Both the position numbers and the translations under genes were made by a program. From positions 124,001 through 188,000 of the forward strand of contig RPFO01000819.1 in the NCBI GenBank assembly GCA_009746045.1: a stretch of 64,000 bases of DNA, in the 5' to 3' direction. The stretch is from Mesostigma viride. Taxonomy: Eukaryota > Streptophyta > Mesostigmatophyceae > Mesostigmatales > Mesostigmataceae. Shown piece after piece: positions 30,755 through 42,797 of the stretch. The number at the start of each line of letters is the position of its first letter. Position 1 is the first letter of the stretch. A model generated the notes under the pieces. The model worked only from the letters and a program-made list of their open reading frames with translations, was not told where the DNA came from and searched no databases.

Positions 30755-31325
30755 TGTTACGTCGCGTAACAATTCGTTGTAGTTACGGACGTAAATTAGG
30801 TCCTTGGCCTCGGTTGTTCCTAGGTTACGTGCAGTTCTAGTTTGGACATGATTGTCCCTGTAACAGTACTGTGGTATAGTGGGTGCCTTTGGGCGCCGCG
30901 CCGCGTACTATATTAGTGGTCCTTATCCTTTTGTAGAATGTAGTGGACAGGCGTGCATCTGTGCACCTGCTTGTGTTTCTGTGTTTCTGCAGGCGAGGGC
31001 CAGGTCGGCCCGAGCCTGTTGGACCGTTGGTGACCATTTATGCACGTTCCACTCCTTGTGTGGTCACTCGGCGTGTGTTAAATGAATTAGCACATATTAG
31101 CTTGGGTCACGGCAGTTTAGTTGTGTTTCCTTCCTCTTTTCCTGGAGTAAACGGGTTTGATTAAATGGCCTATGGCGTATTACAGTAGTACATATGTAAA
31201 TGCATTGAGATCTGGTTCGTCTCGGTCGTCTTTCGCTAGGGGTGTAAATAGAAGCAGCCTCACTAGTTTAGGTAGTATCAGGACAGGTAGAGGTAGAGGT
31301 GGCGGCCGAGGCTTGCGGCGTAACA
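30755..31325 (+). repeat. Gypsy-II 3' LTR (571 bp)
   Basis: This is an apparently identical copy of 22302-22872, followed by TSD CCTAC (31326-31330). Confidence 0.95.
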
Positions 31326-33147
31326 CCTACTGAGGTGGCGACTGAGTGATCGCCCTGGCGCCCGAGCTGGTCCAGCATACGCTGTATCAGACCCTGCCCT
31401 GATTGCACCGCTGCCACGAGCGTCTCAATGGTCACCACGGGTTCCGCCGGCACCATGACACCCGTCACACTGGGACCTGCCACGGCATTACGTACGGTAG
31501 GTAAGCACGGTGACTCCCTCCGCGGGAAGGGGCGAGTGTCGCTCCGATGTGGTGGGCCTGCTGGGTCCCTCCGCAGGACGTGACATCGAGGATCCGGCCT
31601 GGGCAGGCCGGGGACGTGGCTCCAAGGAGACCAAGAAGTTAGGCTCCGGTGGAACCTCTTCCGCTCGGGAGCGAGGCTCCAGGGAGACATGGAAGGTAGG
31701 CTCACCTTGGCCCGCATCGGACGGGGTGCCAGCGGGGACCTCAGCAAACGGCCCCTCTCTAGCCGGCCGTTCTGCCCCAGCCACCGCGGACGTCTCCGTC
31801 GTATCCGTTCGCCGTCGCCGACTCTCGCGCTCTCGCTCCAGCTCCACCGCGGACCCCCACGTGCGCTCCCATTGCCGATCCTCTGGTCGACGAGATGGTG
31901 GTGACGCTTGGCGAGCGGGGCGTACCTCGGTCCCGGAGTCCGAGCGGGAACGCGAGCGGGAGGGTGGTGATGGAGAGCGACGACGTGCCGGCCACTCCGG
32001 GGCACGTCGAGGGGCGGTTTGACTGCCCCCACCCCATCCGGTAGCCCTCGGAAGACCCCGCGTCTCACGCCCTTGAGGTCGCCCCCAGCCCGTCGCCCGC
32101 GGTGGCGCCTCATAACGAGGCACAGGACGGTTTCTTGCGCCGCTCCCCTGGGAGCCCCGAGAGGGCGGATCCCGCGGAGGGGAACGAGAGGGAGGGCGTG
32201 GAGGATGGTCGTCGGAACCGGAGTCATACCCCTCACTCCCATCGTCCTGGTCCTCATCATCCATAGCCACGATGCGATCCAGAGCCTGCCGTAACGAATA
32301 CTGCCCTTCACGCAGGCATTTTTCACCCCGTAGCGCCCCCTCTGGCGGAAGATACCGGGGAAAGTGGTATTCCAGCAGCTTCCGCACTACTGGGGGTGGA
32401 AGTAAGAGGAGAAAGAGCCGTGGGAATGCCAGACCCGCTTCCAGCGTGTTCATGCACTCGTGACAGGAGCACTCCCGCTCATGTGTTTCCCAATCGGTCC
32501 CGACCACCACGCCGTTGCGCGCAGCGGTGCGGGTCTCGATCCGGAACCTCGCGTTGCGCCGCACGAACCCTCGAAAAGCCTCCATCTGCACAGGGCCGAC
32601 CCGCGCCATAATGGAATCAGCGCGGAGTTCCGACGGCATCTGATTACGGCGACGACGTCGTCGTTCCAACAGGGCTTCCCCCTCCCGACCATAGTCACGC
32701 AAGAACACCCGGGGATTGAACGTCTCCTCGTTCAGCTCCTTTACCAGCTGCAACGTACGCGTGTCCGGTGCTCCGGTCCTTGACGATGTTTCTTGCCGGC
32801 GCTCGCGAACAGATGAGGGCCCCGTCTGTCCGCCACCATCTCTCGAGCCCCCGGCCCCTGGTGCACCCCTTCGGTCCGCAGGCTCTCCACGAGCTATCTG
32901 CGTCCTCGCCCCCACTTCCGGTTCTGGGACCTCAGGATCGTCGACCGGGTATATCCATGTCGACCAAATCTCCCTCACTGGACTCCCCATCTGCATCCCG
33001 GAATCCTGCGTCTGCAGCCTCCACGGCGCCGACGGGAGTCTGGCCTCTGGGAAGCGCCTCCGCGGCGTCCCCCTGCACAGCCCACACACAAGATGCCAGG
33101 GCGTTAGTCGGCGTGTACCTAATACCTAGCTCACGCACCACCCTCAC
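31326..33147 (-). CDS. Gypsy-I ORF3, N-terminal part
   Basis: The likely start is the ATG at 33147 (MRVVRELGIRYTPTNAL), 28 bp after the pol stop. A frameshift at about 32950 moves it into the 533-residue frame. An acidic, Gly/Arg-rich arm leads to a globular part: MARVGPVQMEAFRGFVRRN, ECSCHECMNTLEAGLAFPRLF, LLPPPVVRKLLEYHFPRYLP and SLRQALDRIVAMDDE. The Cys cluster and the FPRYLP block align with Gypsy-II ORF3 (CGSSCPALG..., FPWLPAEG). A long Arg/Ser/Pro linker (SRSPPRDPPSRG, RSPSPPSRSRSRS) follows to the Gypsy-II insertion. The protein resumes at 22301. There is no recognised domain. Confidence 0.65.
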
Positions 33148-33174
33148 CCTACACCCTATACCGGATGTGGTCTG

Positions 33175-36100
33175 CTAACGCAACTGGTGCGTCTTCTTGT
33201 ATGCTTCTAGTAAGCGGGCGCGCCCCGCTAACTCGGTAGCGGTGCGCCAGGAGTCCTCAGACTCGTGTTGTGCGAATCGCCATCGCACCCGGTATTGTCG
33301 CTGGACCCCTCGTCCCCGTTTGACGTCCCGGTGACCCACGATCGCGGCCACCTCGTCCTCCTGTTCCCCCGTGTCCGGATTGAACTCCAGTGGGGCTGGG
33401 GGATTGACCCTGCCCTGAATGGTATTCTGGTGATACAACTTGAGCTGGTCACGGTGGAAACGGTTGGACGTGAGGTTCCATGACACTGGAATGTCCACCT
33501 GGAACATGACATCATCGAACTTGGTGAGGACCTTGTAGGGTCCCAGGAACATGGGTCGGAGCTTAGTCTTCAGCTCCTTCTCCACCTTGTGCGAAAATCG
33601 CCCGATCTGCGGGCCCTCAACCAGGACCCAATCGCCCACCTCGATGGACGGCGTCCGGTGATCCCGCTTGCCGGCTGTCCTCTCCAGATACCGCTCTGCC
33701 GCTGCGCGATAGCCCTGAACTGCACTGTTATGCGCCTGGTGCATCCGCTGCAGCAACCGCTCGACCCCCTGCAGGGTATCCAGCTTGACCTGATCCTCTC
33801 CAAGTTCGTGGCTCCCAAGCAAGTCGAGCGGTGTGAGAGGGTGTCGGCCGGAGTTGAGGAAAAAGGGGGTAAACCCATGGGCGGCCTGCCGGGGGGCGTT
33901 GTTCAGGGAAAACTCCACCAAGCCCAGAAGTTCTTCCCAATTACTGCCCACCGTGTCGGTGTAGTGTCGCATGGTCTCTTGCACCGTGCGGTTCAACCGC
34001 TCCACCAGGTGCGACGACGAGCTGTGGTAGGCCGTGCCCAGCGACACCTTGGTGCCCAGTTGCTCGAAAAACTCCTGCCAGAATTTGGCCGTGAAGAGCT
34101 TGTCGCGGTCAGAGATGAACTGCCGGCTGAGCCCGTGAAACCAAAACACGTGCGTCAGGTATATCTTGGCGCACTCCTCCGCTGTGAGGTCGACCGGACA
34201 CGGAGCCAGGTGACACATGCGCGTCAGGCGGTCCACGAACACCAAGACCATGCTGTTGCCGTTCTTCGTCTTCTTAACCGGGCCGATGAAGTCCATCATG
34301 ATAGAATCCCAAGGACCCATAGGATCCGGCAGCGTCTTAGGGACTGCCTGAGAGCCCGTGTTCCTGGACTTCATGATCTGACACGAGGGGCACTGGCGCA
34401 CATACGTCTCGATATACTCCTTCATCCCTGGCCAGTAGAAGTGCTTACGTGCCCGGGGAAGGAGACGGTGACTTCCCTGATGTCCGCCCAAAAGGGAATC
34501 ATGGAGCTCGTGAAGCAAGGCAGCCCTACAAAGCTCAGGAACATACAGCCGCCATTCCTCCGGCTGGGGACTCACGAACAGGCGCCCCTCCTGGAACTTG
34601 CAAGGATAGGCCCCCATCTGCTGGGGATGTGCCCGGATGGCTTCAAGTGCTGCTTCCTCCGTGATCGTGAAACGGCTGATCAGCATCTCCAAGTCCGACG
34701 TGACTGTGAACGCGTCCGCAGCCGGTTCCGCCGCATCCGTACCCGCCTGGTTGACGAATTCTGAGAAGACTGTGGGAGGGCCGAGCGGCTGAAGCTGAAA
34801 AATTCCCTGGGGCGGCACCACATGACTAAGGGGCACGCGCGCATGCGACCCCTCCCCCTCCCCGGGGGTGTCCACGTCCTCGTGGGCACTTGGTTGAACC
34901 GTCTCCTCCGGGAGGGGTGACAAGTCATCCATGGTGGTGTGCCCAAGATGAAACAAGTGGCGGGCCTGGGGAGACCGTGGTTCCACACCGTAGGCGGTCC
35001 CCGGGGCGGCCACTGGGACACAGGTGGTATGCAGCACGTCCATGTCCTCGTAGAACCAATAGTCCGCCCGTCGCGAGAGGGCGTCGGGCACCACATTGTC
35101 CGCGCCCTTGACATATTGGATCTTGAACGGCGCAAACTGTGACAGGTACTCCATCCACCGCGCCTGGCGGGGCGTCAAGTTGGGCTGCACCAGGAGGTGG
35201 GTGAGCGGCCGGTGGTCCGTGTGGATCACCAGGCGATGGGGGTCGAGATCCCCCTGCTCACTGATGGCCACCGAAAACTGGGCCCCCAAGAGATGATGAC
35301 GCCACGTGTGGCAGCTGTAGACTACTGCCAGGAGTTCCTGCTGATGCACTGGATAATTCCGCTCCGCCGGAATCATCGTGCGTGAGATGTACTCGATGGG
35401 CTGAAGGCCCTTGCCTTGGTCCTGCAGGAGAACGACCCCGATGGCCACCTTACTGGCGTCAGTAGCCACGACGAAAGGAAGGGCCGGATCCGGCAGGACA
35501 AGGACTGGCGCTGTGGTGAGGTGGCGCTTAAGCGCCTCGAAAGCCTGTTGGCACTGCTCAGCCCAAAGGAACGGGGGACCCTTCTTGAGAAGAGCGTTGA
35601 TCGGGGCGGCGATGGTGGCAAACCGCGGGATGAACCGTCGGTAGTAAGACGCCAATCCCAGGAAACTGCGCACCCCTTTCACGTCCGTAGGGACAGGCCA
35701 TTGCTGGACGGACTCGATCTTCTCAGGGTCGGTTGCGATGCCGTCCGCGGACAGGGTATGGCCCAGAAACGGCACGCAGCGACCGGCGCGCACCTTGGCC
35801 TTCCGCGCCGACAGGTGCTCATCCTCCATGATCTGCAGCACGGCGTCCACATCCTCCAGGTGCTCCTCGAACGTCTTGGAGTACACCAGGATGTCGTCCA
35901 GATACGCCAGCGCGCACGTGCGCTTGTAGGTCCAGGGCGGGCGCGCCCCCTTCTGCGGGTCCGCCAGGTCCTGGGAGACCTGCGGCAAGTGGGCTGTGCC
36001 CATCACCGGACGGAGGATGTCGTTCATCAGCATCTGAAAGGACGCAGGCGAATTACACAGCCCCATTGCCGCCACCCGAAACTGGTAGTGACCGAAGGGC

Positions 36101-36585
36101 GTAGCGAACGCGGTCTTGTGGCAGTCTTCTGGCGCGATGCGCAGCTGCCAAAACCCGTCCGCACAGTCGATGACGGTGAAACACGTAGCCCCCTGGACAC
36201 GGTTGAAGATGTCGTCGATCCGCGGTAGAGGATACCGGGACTTGACGGTGATGGCGTTCAGCTTCCGGTAATCAGTCACCAGACGCCACTTGCCCCCTGG
36301 CTTGGGAACGAGCAGCACGCCCGCTGAGAAGGGGCTGTTGCTGGGTTCAATGAGCCCAGCGTCGAGCAATGAAATGAGGATCTTCTTGAGCTCCACCAGC
36401 TCGACTGGGCCCATGCGGTACATGGGAGACACGGTAGGCCCGGAACCCTCCTGGAGCTGGACACGATGTAACACCGATCGATTGGGAGGGAACTGGGGGG
36501 TGCGATCCGCGAAGAGAGCAGTGCGCTTCTCCAGGACGGCATTGCATGAACCGCGCCAGCTCGTCCGGTGTGAAGCCAGCACCAA
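33175..36585 (-). CDS. Gypsy-I pol: reverse transcriptase, RNase H, integrase, chromodomain
   Basis: This open frame has 1136 residues. RT: LVPKPGGKWRLVTDYRKLN, CFTVIDCADGFWQ, MGLCNSPASFQ, AYLDDILVYS (YLDD 228-231). RNase H: FVVATDASKVAIG, HQQELLAVVY, IHTDHRPLTHLL. Integrase zinc domain: LHDSLLGGHQGSH...CPSCQIMK. Integrase core: DSIMMDFIG (Asp), FISDRDKLFT (Asp), HLVERLNRTV (Glu). The last 60 residues are a chromodomain: EVAAIVGHRDVKRG, RQYRVRWRFAQHESEDSW and a C-terminal helix. In chromoviruses this domain is thought to steer integration to marked chromatin. The protease is in a separate frame upstream (frameshift at about 36540). RT is closest to Gypsy-II RT in this window. Confidence 0.93.
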   Translation of the reverse strand: MVLASHRTSWRGSCNAVLEKRTALFADRTPQFPPNRSVLHRVQLQEGSGPTVSPMYRMGPVELVELKKILISLLDAGLIEPSNSPFSAGVLLVPKPGGKWRLVTDYRKLNAITVKSRYPLPRIDDIFNRVQGATCFTVIDCADGFWQLRIAPEDCHKTAFATPFGHYQFRVAAMGLCNSPASFQMLMNDILRPVMGTAHLPQVSQDLADPQKGARPPWTYKRTCALAYLDDILVYSKTFEEHLEDVDAVLQIMEDEHLSARKAKVRAGRCVPFLGHTLSADGIATDPEKIESVQQWPVPTDVKGVRSFLGLASYYRRFIPRFATIAAPINALLKKGPPFLWAEQCQQAFEALKRHLTTAPVLVLPDPALPFVVATDASKVAIGVVLLQDQGKGLQPIEYISRTMIPAERNYPVHQQELLAVVYSCHTWRHHLLGAQFSVAISEQGDLDPHRLVIHTDHRPLTHLLVQPNLTPRQARWMEYLSQFAPFKIQYVKGADNVVPDALSRRADYWFYEDMDVLHTTCVPVAAPGTAYGVEPRSPQARHLFHLGHTTMDDLSPLPEETVQPSAHEDVDTPGEGEGSHARVPLSHVVPPQGIFQLQPLGPPTVFSEFVNQAGTDAAEPAADAFTVTSDLEMLISRFTITEEAALEAIRAHPQQMGAYPCKFQEGRLFVSPQPEEWRLYVPELCRAALLHELHDSLLGGHQGSHRLLPRARKHFYWPGMKEYIETYVRQCPSCQIMKSRNTGSQAVPKTLPDPMGPWDSIMMDFIGPVKKTKNGNSMVLVFVDRLTRMCHLAPCPVDLTAEECAKIYLTHVFWFHGLSRQFISDRDKLFTAKFWQEFFEQLGTKVSLGTAYHSSSSHLVERLNRTVQETMRHYTDTVGSNWEELLGLVEFSLNNAPRQAAHGFTPFFLNSGRHPLTPLDLLGSHELGEDQVKLDTLQGVERLLQRMHQAHNSAVQGYRAAAERYLERTAGKRDHRTPSIEVGDWVLVEGPQIGRFSHKVEKELKTKLRPMFLGPYKVLTKFDDVMFQVDIPVSWNLTSNRFHRDQLKLYHQNTIQGRVNPPAPLEFNPDTGEQEDEVAAIVGHRDVKRGRGVQRQYRVRWRFAQHESEDSWRTATELAGRARLLEAYKKTHQLR

Positions 36586-37329
36586 TCTCGTTAAGCAGGA
36601 CCTGAGTGCTGTCCAGGTCTATCCGGTACATCGCGTACTCCTTGCCCTTCCGGAGCTGGCGCGCCAGCGTCTTGCTACTCATCAGGATCTGGGACGCTGG
36701 TCGAGGCCCGTCCGCCGAGCGCTCGTGTGTAATGTTATGGACCTCAGCGGCCTGTGCCCTGTACTCGCTGTCTGGGCACCAGAATGAACCGTCCGGAAAC
36801 CAAACTACCCGCCGGCGCACACTGATGTCCACATCCTGCTTGTCCAGCCAGTCCACTCCAATGATGATGTCGGCAGCGCCCAACGGCGCAATAGTCGCCA
36901 CCAGGTCCACCGGCGTGCCCTGCAGCACACCCTTGATGTCTGCTAGGCCCGGCGATTGGTGTCGCCGGCCGTCCGAGTAGGTGACATACACTGCCGTGGT
37001 GTGAGGTCGTGGTACCAGACCCAGCCGACGCACCAGGGCCTCGTTGATGAAGGACGTGGAGGCGCCGGTGTCGACCAGGAACTTCACGTCCATGATCGTT
37101 TTCTCCTTCAAATACGGATCAAGGACGGTGGGAGGGACCAGTAACCCTCCACTGAAAAGAAACAAATGTCGCGAACCTCCTTGAGAAGCACGCGCCGCCG
37201 GTTGAGTGGACACGTCTGCGGCCACGTTATTGACGTCTACCTCTACTCTAGTTGACTCCGCGTCTGGGCTACCATCTGATTATTCTACCCTATCCCCTGC
37301 CCCGGGACCTAAGCCCACGGGCAGGGCTA
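36347..37329 (-). CDS. Gypsy-I protease (retropepsin)
   Basis: The frame is open from about 37290 and overlaps the RT frame. It holds VKFLVDTGASTSFINEALV (catalytic DTG), TYSDGRRHQSPGLADI and ADIIIGVDWLDKQD. Matching the Gypsy-II protease block by block fixes the identity. The coding sequence passes to the RT frame near 36540 through a one-base shift (LEKRTALFADRTPQF continues it). Confidence 0.85.
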
Positions 37330-37369
37330 CTACTCCCGAGGAGCGGTGGGACGGGAGGCCGCCTCGCCC
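37330..37369 (-). CDS. Gypsy-I gag, last codons (after the Copia-II insertion)
   Basis: Joined across the TSD CGCCC, the gag tail reads ...GRSG then EAASRPTAPRE and TAG (37330-37332). Gypsy-0 gag ends in the same way (EAASRPSVPRA). This confirms that 50400-51241 and 33175-37369 are one element. Confidence 0.75.
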
Positions 37370-37827
37370 AGTTGGATGGAGACTAGGAACGACGAACAAC
37401 TGCTGAAGCTGAGAGCGAATGATGATTGTATTATCAATAATACAATGAGAGAGCAATGGAAGCTGAGGGCTCAGAATGGAACGTCTGGGCAAACTCGGGT
37501 GCTGCGGCACTCCCCAGTGCTACGCCTATATGCCTATGGCGGTGCTACCTGCAGCACCTCACCAGTGGACAACTGTACACTGCAATGCCATGCGACCACG
37601 TCACTAGCATCAACTACACTCGGCCCGTCCAGAACCGGATAACCCGGGTCTGGCGGGTCGAGCTAGAGTCTAGGCACAGTCTGGCACTAACCGCACATCG
37701 GTCCACATGACACCTCAGTACCGTACACCCTGCCGTACTGTACTGAGGTGTCCCGCTCAGCCGCGGTAGGCAATACGCGGCGCGCAGGCCGGAAATCCGT
37801 GTGTCAGCCTAAGCATCTCATCTAACT
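37370..37827 (-). repeat. Copia-II 3' LTR (458 bp)
   Basis: On the plus strand it runs AGTTGGATGGAGACTAGG...CATCTCATCTAACT. It differs from the copies at 49942-50399 and 51242-51699 by only a few bases (for example AGGAACGAC versus AGGGACGAC). The element-sense polypurine tract GAAAGGAAAACATAATGGG lies next to it, at about 37828-37848. Confidence 0.93.
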
Positions 37828-38891
37828 CCCATTATGTTTTCCTTTCAGGTTGAAGGCTAGCGACTTCAAGCCTGACCCTGCCCAGCTAGGAGACTGACTC
37901 CAAGCTGACTGAGGTGCTGAGCAACTGACACCCATACTGCAACATCTGGACTGAAAAAGATGGGCCCCAGAACTCGTGCAATACTTGTGATGGCATCACG
38001 TTTAGCTCAACATGCCCGGGGAGTTCCTCCTCCTCGCGAGCTCACAAGGGAGATAGCTATGCCTGTCTGCCTATCCAGGGAGTGCATCACCAGCCAAGAG
38101 AGCCATTGTAAAAATGCCAAGGTAACCGTTTAAGAGGTTCCATGTTGTTCCATCATCATCGCCCACTCAGAGAAAAAATACCCAGCCAGGCTGGGTCAAC
38201 TGAGCTCAGGTTACCTGCAACCTGAGGAGTGACAGTAGACAGGTTTATTGCACCCTGCACTGTCCATGTTGTACCTGCACAACATGTGAGGACCAGCCAC
38301 CCCTGCCCTGCACAGAGGGGGCTGAAGTCCTAGTGACAGGTGACAGGACTATGACATCCTGGACCTGGCCACGTTGCACCTGCACAACGTGTGGGACCAG
38401 CCACCCCTGCCCTGCACATGGTGGCTGAAGTCCTGGTGACAGGTGACAGGAATATTGCATCCTGCACCTGTGCTGAGCACGTTGTACTAGACAACATGAC
38501 AGCACCCATGCCTTGACTGCCACTGAACAGTGAGGCCAGGTGGCCCAGGAGAGCCACAGTGAACTGGGGTCCTGGGTAACCACCTGTCAAGGGAGCTTTG
38601 ACCCTCCACTTGAATGGGGGCACCTGAGCCACTGAGCTCAAGGCCAATCCACCAAGGCATACACCCTAGTGGAGAAAGAATGTGAGATACATCCCATGCC
38701 CACCTATGAAGGTGGGCATAACGAAATTCCATGGTGTTGAAAAAATCAAAACAGATTTTATTGGGCATAGGGCACGCAGATGTATAAAAACAGACTCCAA
38801 CCAACCCCCCTTGCTGGAAGCCACAACCTACCCCTTGGACCTGCCCAAGGGGTACTGGGTGACCTAGGCGGCCCTGGTGAACAGGACCCTG
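37828..38891 (-). other. Copia-II 3' non-coding region
   Basis: About 1 kb lies between the RNase H stop and the 3' LTR, with no conserved ORF. It contains three tandemly related segments, each with a short hairpin (38265-38286, 38370-38391, 38478-38498), given separately. Copia-III has the same region at 51700-52765. Confidence 0.7.
38265..38498 (-). repeat. Three related segments with conserved hairpins in the Copia-II 3' UTR
   Basis: Units about 105 bp apart share CCAGCCACCCCTGCCCTGCAC, GGCTGAAGTCCT and GTGACAGGTGACAGGA. Each carries a hairpin with a 7-8 bp stem (CATGTTGT/ACAACATG; CACGTTG/CAACGTG; CATGTTGT/ACAACGTG on the coding strand). The third stem position is U-A, C-G and U-G in the three copies, so RNA pairing is kept. 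Confidence 0.7.
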
Positions 38892-40166
38892 CTAGGCGTC
38901 CCCCCTATGGGGCAGGGTTGCCTGCTTGCCATAGGGGTTCATCAAGTGGTACAACAGCTGGTATTGGTCAGCTGCCTGCTGAGGCACTTTAGTGAGTGCA
39001 TCAGCAGCGTTGTGTTTGTCCTCCACGTGACGGGTGGACTCCCAGTAGGTGGACTCCTGTTTAAGGACCACCCAGTCAAGATCAGTGTGCACAGCATAGG
39101 GGTTAGCAAGGAAACTGAGGACTGACTGACTGTCAGTGAGCAAGTGTGCCACCACCCCAGCATTGCTGCCTGCTTGCATCTGCAACCAAACCAGCACATG
39201 ATTCAAGTACCTGGCATGAAGCACTGCTGACACCACTGCCCTGCACTCAGCAGCATTGCTGCTGACAGCCTTGCGTCTATGCAACCGGCTGTACCATGAA
39301 ATGAGAGACAAGGGTGCATCATCATTCTGCACAAAATACAAGCCTGACTCCCTTGCCTGCAACTTGGTAATCTGCCTGGACTCCATGGAACTATCCATCA
39401 TAGCTTGGATGTGAATGGTTTTGTGGAGATCCAAGGAGTGCAAGATAAGGGGAGGGCCTTCCTGGAGAGTTTTGGTGATGGCTTTGTGACCTACTTGCAT
39501 CAAGACATCATCATCAACTCTGCTAACCACAGCCAGGTGAGGTGCACACGTTGAGCACAACCACCCCAGCTTGCCTCTAATGGTAGGACAGGCTCCAGGT
39601 TTGATTTTTGTTTGCAAAACCTCCAAGCAGCTGTGCATGTAATCATTGGGAGAATAAAGTGCACACACCCACTGGTTTTGATGCTGCTGGAGTTGTAACA
39701 TTGTGCCACAAAATTTTATGGCAGTGGTGCCCAGCTCTACTTGCTTGCCAATCTCAAAATGCTGTGACACTTGTTGAATAAAATCATCTACAGCACGCCT
39801 TGGCCCAGCAATCAGCTGATCATCCCCATGCCACACAAAGGTGAGTATGCCATGAGGGTGTGGGACCACAAAGAAGCAAGGGTCTATGTCATCATATCTA
39901 GCCCCTAGCTTTTCAAACACAGCCTGAGCTGACATCCTGAAAATTCGAGGAGCTGATTGCAGCCCTTCAACACCTATGTTAGCTTTCAGGTACTGCTGAG
40001 GGATGTGTTTTGCCCAAACTCTGGGAGTGGAGACTACATACACCTGACCATGCCACACTTGTTGTGCTATCTCAGGTGAGCCTTTCAAGAAAGCCCTTTT
40101 AATGTCTGTAGCCTTACATACATAGTCATCCCCATCATTGAGATGACCCACAAAGACAGACAGCAA
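38892..40166 (-). CDS. Copia-II reverse transcriptase (C-terminal two thirds) and RNase H
   Basis: This 424-residue frame starts inside RT. RT motifs: DIKRAFLKG (first catalytic Asp, copia-type), GLQSAPRIF and FVWHGDDQLIAG, where HGDD (113-116) stands in place of the usual YVDD with both Asp kept. The thumb region has HFEIGKQVELGTTAIKFCG. RNase H: QAMMDSSMESRQI, NAAECRAVVSAVL, LLTDSQSVLSFL and DKHNAADALTK, the standard copia RNase H set. The RT N-terminus (HARPCVTEFKGTT, ELYTPGIQQ) lies just upstream at about 40180-40260 in another frame. Copia-III has the same sequence with few changes. Confidence 0.88.
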   Translation of the reverse strand: MLSVFVGHLNDGDDYVCKATDIKRAFLKGSPEIAQQVWHGQVYVVSTPRVWAKHIPQQYLKANIGVEGLQSAPRIFRMSAQAVFEKLGARYDDIDPCFFVVPHPHGILTFVWHGDDQLIAGPRRAVDDFIQQVSQHFEIGKQVELGTTAIKFCGTMLQLQQHQNQWVCALYSPNDYMHSCLEVLQTKIKPGACPTIRGKLGWLCSTCAPHLAVVSRVDDDVLMQVGHKAITKTLQEGPPLILHSLDLHKTIHIQAMMDSSMESRQITKLQARESGLYFVQNDDAPLSLISWYSRLHRRKAVSSNAAECRAVVSAVLHARYLNHVLVWLQMQAGSNAGVVAHLLTDSQSVLSFLANPYAVHTDLDWVVLKQESTYWESTRHVEDKHNAADALTKVPQQAADQYQLLYHLMNPYGKQATLPHRGDA

Positions 40167-40986
40167 GATTTTTAGGATGTTTGCTGAATGCCTGGCGTGT
40201 ACAACTCTGCCTCTGTCAGATCAGTGGTGCCCTTGAACTCTGTCACACAAGGTCTAGCATGAAAATGACTGACCCATCTGCTGCTGGCTTATGTTTACAC
40301 ACAAACTTCAGGCGCAAGTGCTTGCACCCTGCAGGCTTTTTGTCAATAGGTGTGACAGGTGGAGTATGAGAAGGACTAAGAGGATCTGGCACTACCCATT
40401 CTTCCCTGGCCTTGTTAAAGGCCTCCACCCATTTTAGGAATCCTATGTGTGTGCGACAGTCTTGCTCTATCTGTTCATAAGAAAGAGGAGACATTTTAGC
40501 CACATCATGCTTGCCCAATCCAAATGAGTTGGGATGAAGTTTTTGGTTGTGAACCAAATCTGCCACACAGGGTTCTTGCCCTGGGGCATACTTGGGTGTA
40601 GCAAATTTTACAGAAGCAATGTTGGTGGTAAGAAGTTTTTCAAGAGAAATTTTGAAATGATTCAGATCAACACCACCCAGGTCCTGGATGGATAGTCTAT
40701 CGCTGGAGATGAGGACACCAGGGTAACAGAGAAAAGGATCCCCCAACAAAGCATTCCCTTTATACCCTTCCAATACCTGAAAAGGAGTGGGGATACCGAG
40801 TATGGTCAACATGACCTGACCTAATACCTTGAGGGATGACTGCCCTGAGAAATCAGCCACATGGTGCCAGGGTGAAGGTTCCAAAGGCATATGGGGCACA
40901 GCCAGGGCACTAATAATGCTGACCTGGGCTTGTGTGTCCACTGCAACCATAAAGGGGCTATTGTCCTGCTGCCCAACCTTCCCCAC
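40167..40986 (-). CDS. Copia-II retropepsin-like domain and RT N-terminus
   Basis: The frame to 40243 starts MGKVGQQDNSPFMVAVDTQAQ. VDTQAQVSIIS aligns with the DTGA motif of retropepsins (Gly replaced by Gln). HVADFSGQSSLKVLGQVMLTILG and NALLGDPFLCYPG form the beta-rich middle and the LGxxFL closing motif. After a linker come IGFLKWVEAFNKAREEW and LRLKFVCKHKP, the RT fingers (compare LKLKEV in Copia-I). The domain lies after integrase, as in Copia-I. Three residues of the active loop differ from DTGA, so activity is uncertain, though two families conserve the fold. Confidence 0.72.
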
Positions 40987-41014
40987 CTTAGCTGATCCTG
41001 CAGCAGTTTGAGCT

Positions 41015-42797
<1,783 letters not shown>

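Larger units (their letters stand above)
22302..31325 (+). mobile_element. Gypsy-II, integrase-less Ty3/gypsy element with accessory ORFs
   Basis: This is a complete 9,024-bp insertion with 571-bp LTRs at both ends and TSD CCTAC. Order: 5' LTR, leader, viroplasmin-like ORF, gag, CCHC knuckle, protease, RT-RNase H, ORF3, polypurine tract, 3' LTR. Integrase and chromodomain, which Gypsy-I carries between RNase H and ORF3, are absent. The two LTRs look identical along their full length, so transposition was very recent despite the missing integrase, which suggests help in trans. Gag and protease contain single-base frameshifts. Confidence 0.93.

Noticed and set aside
33589-34764. 391-residue plus-strand ORF opposite Gypsy-I pol
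   Set aside because: It is antisense to the clearly coding integrase and has no domain pattern; high GC makes long antisense frames common here.
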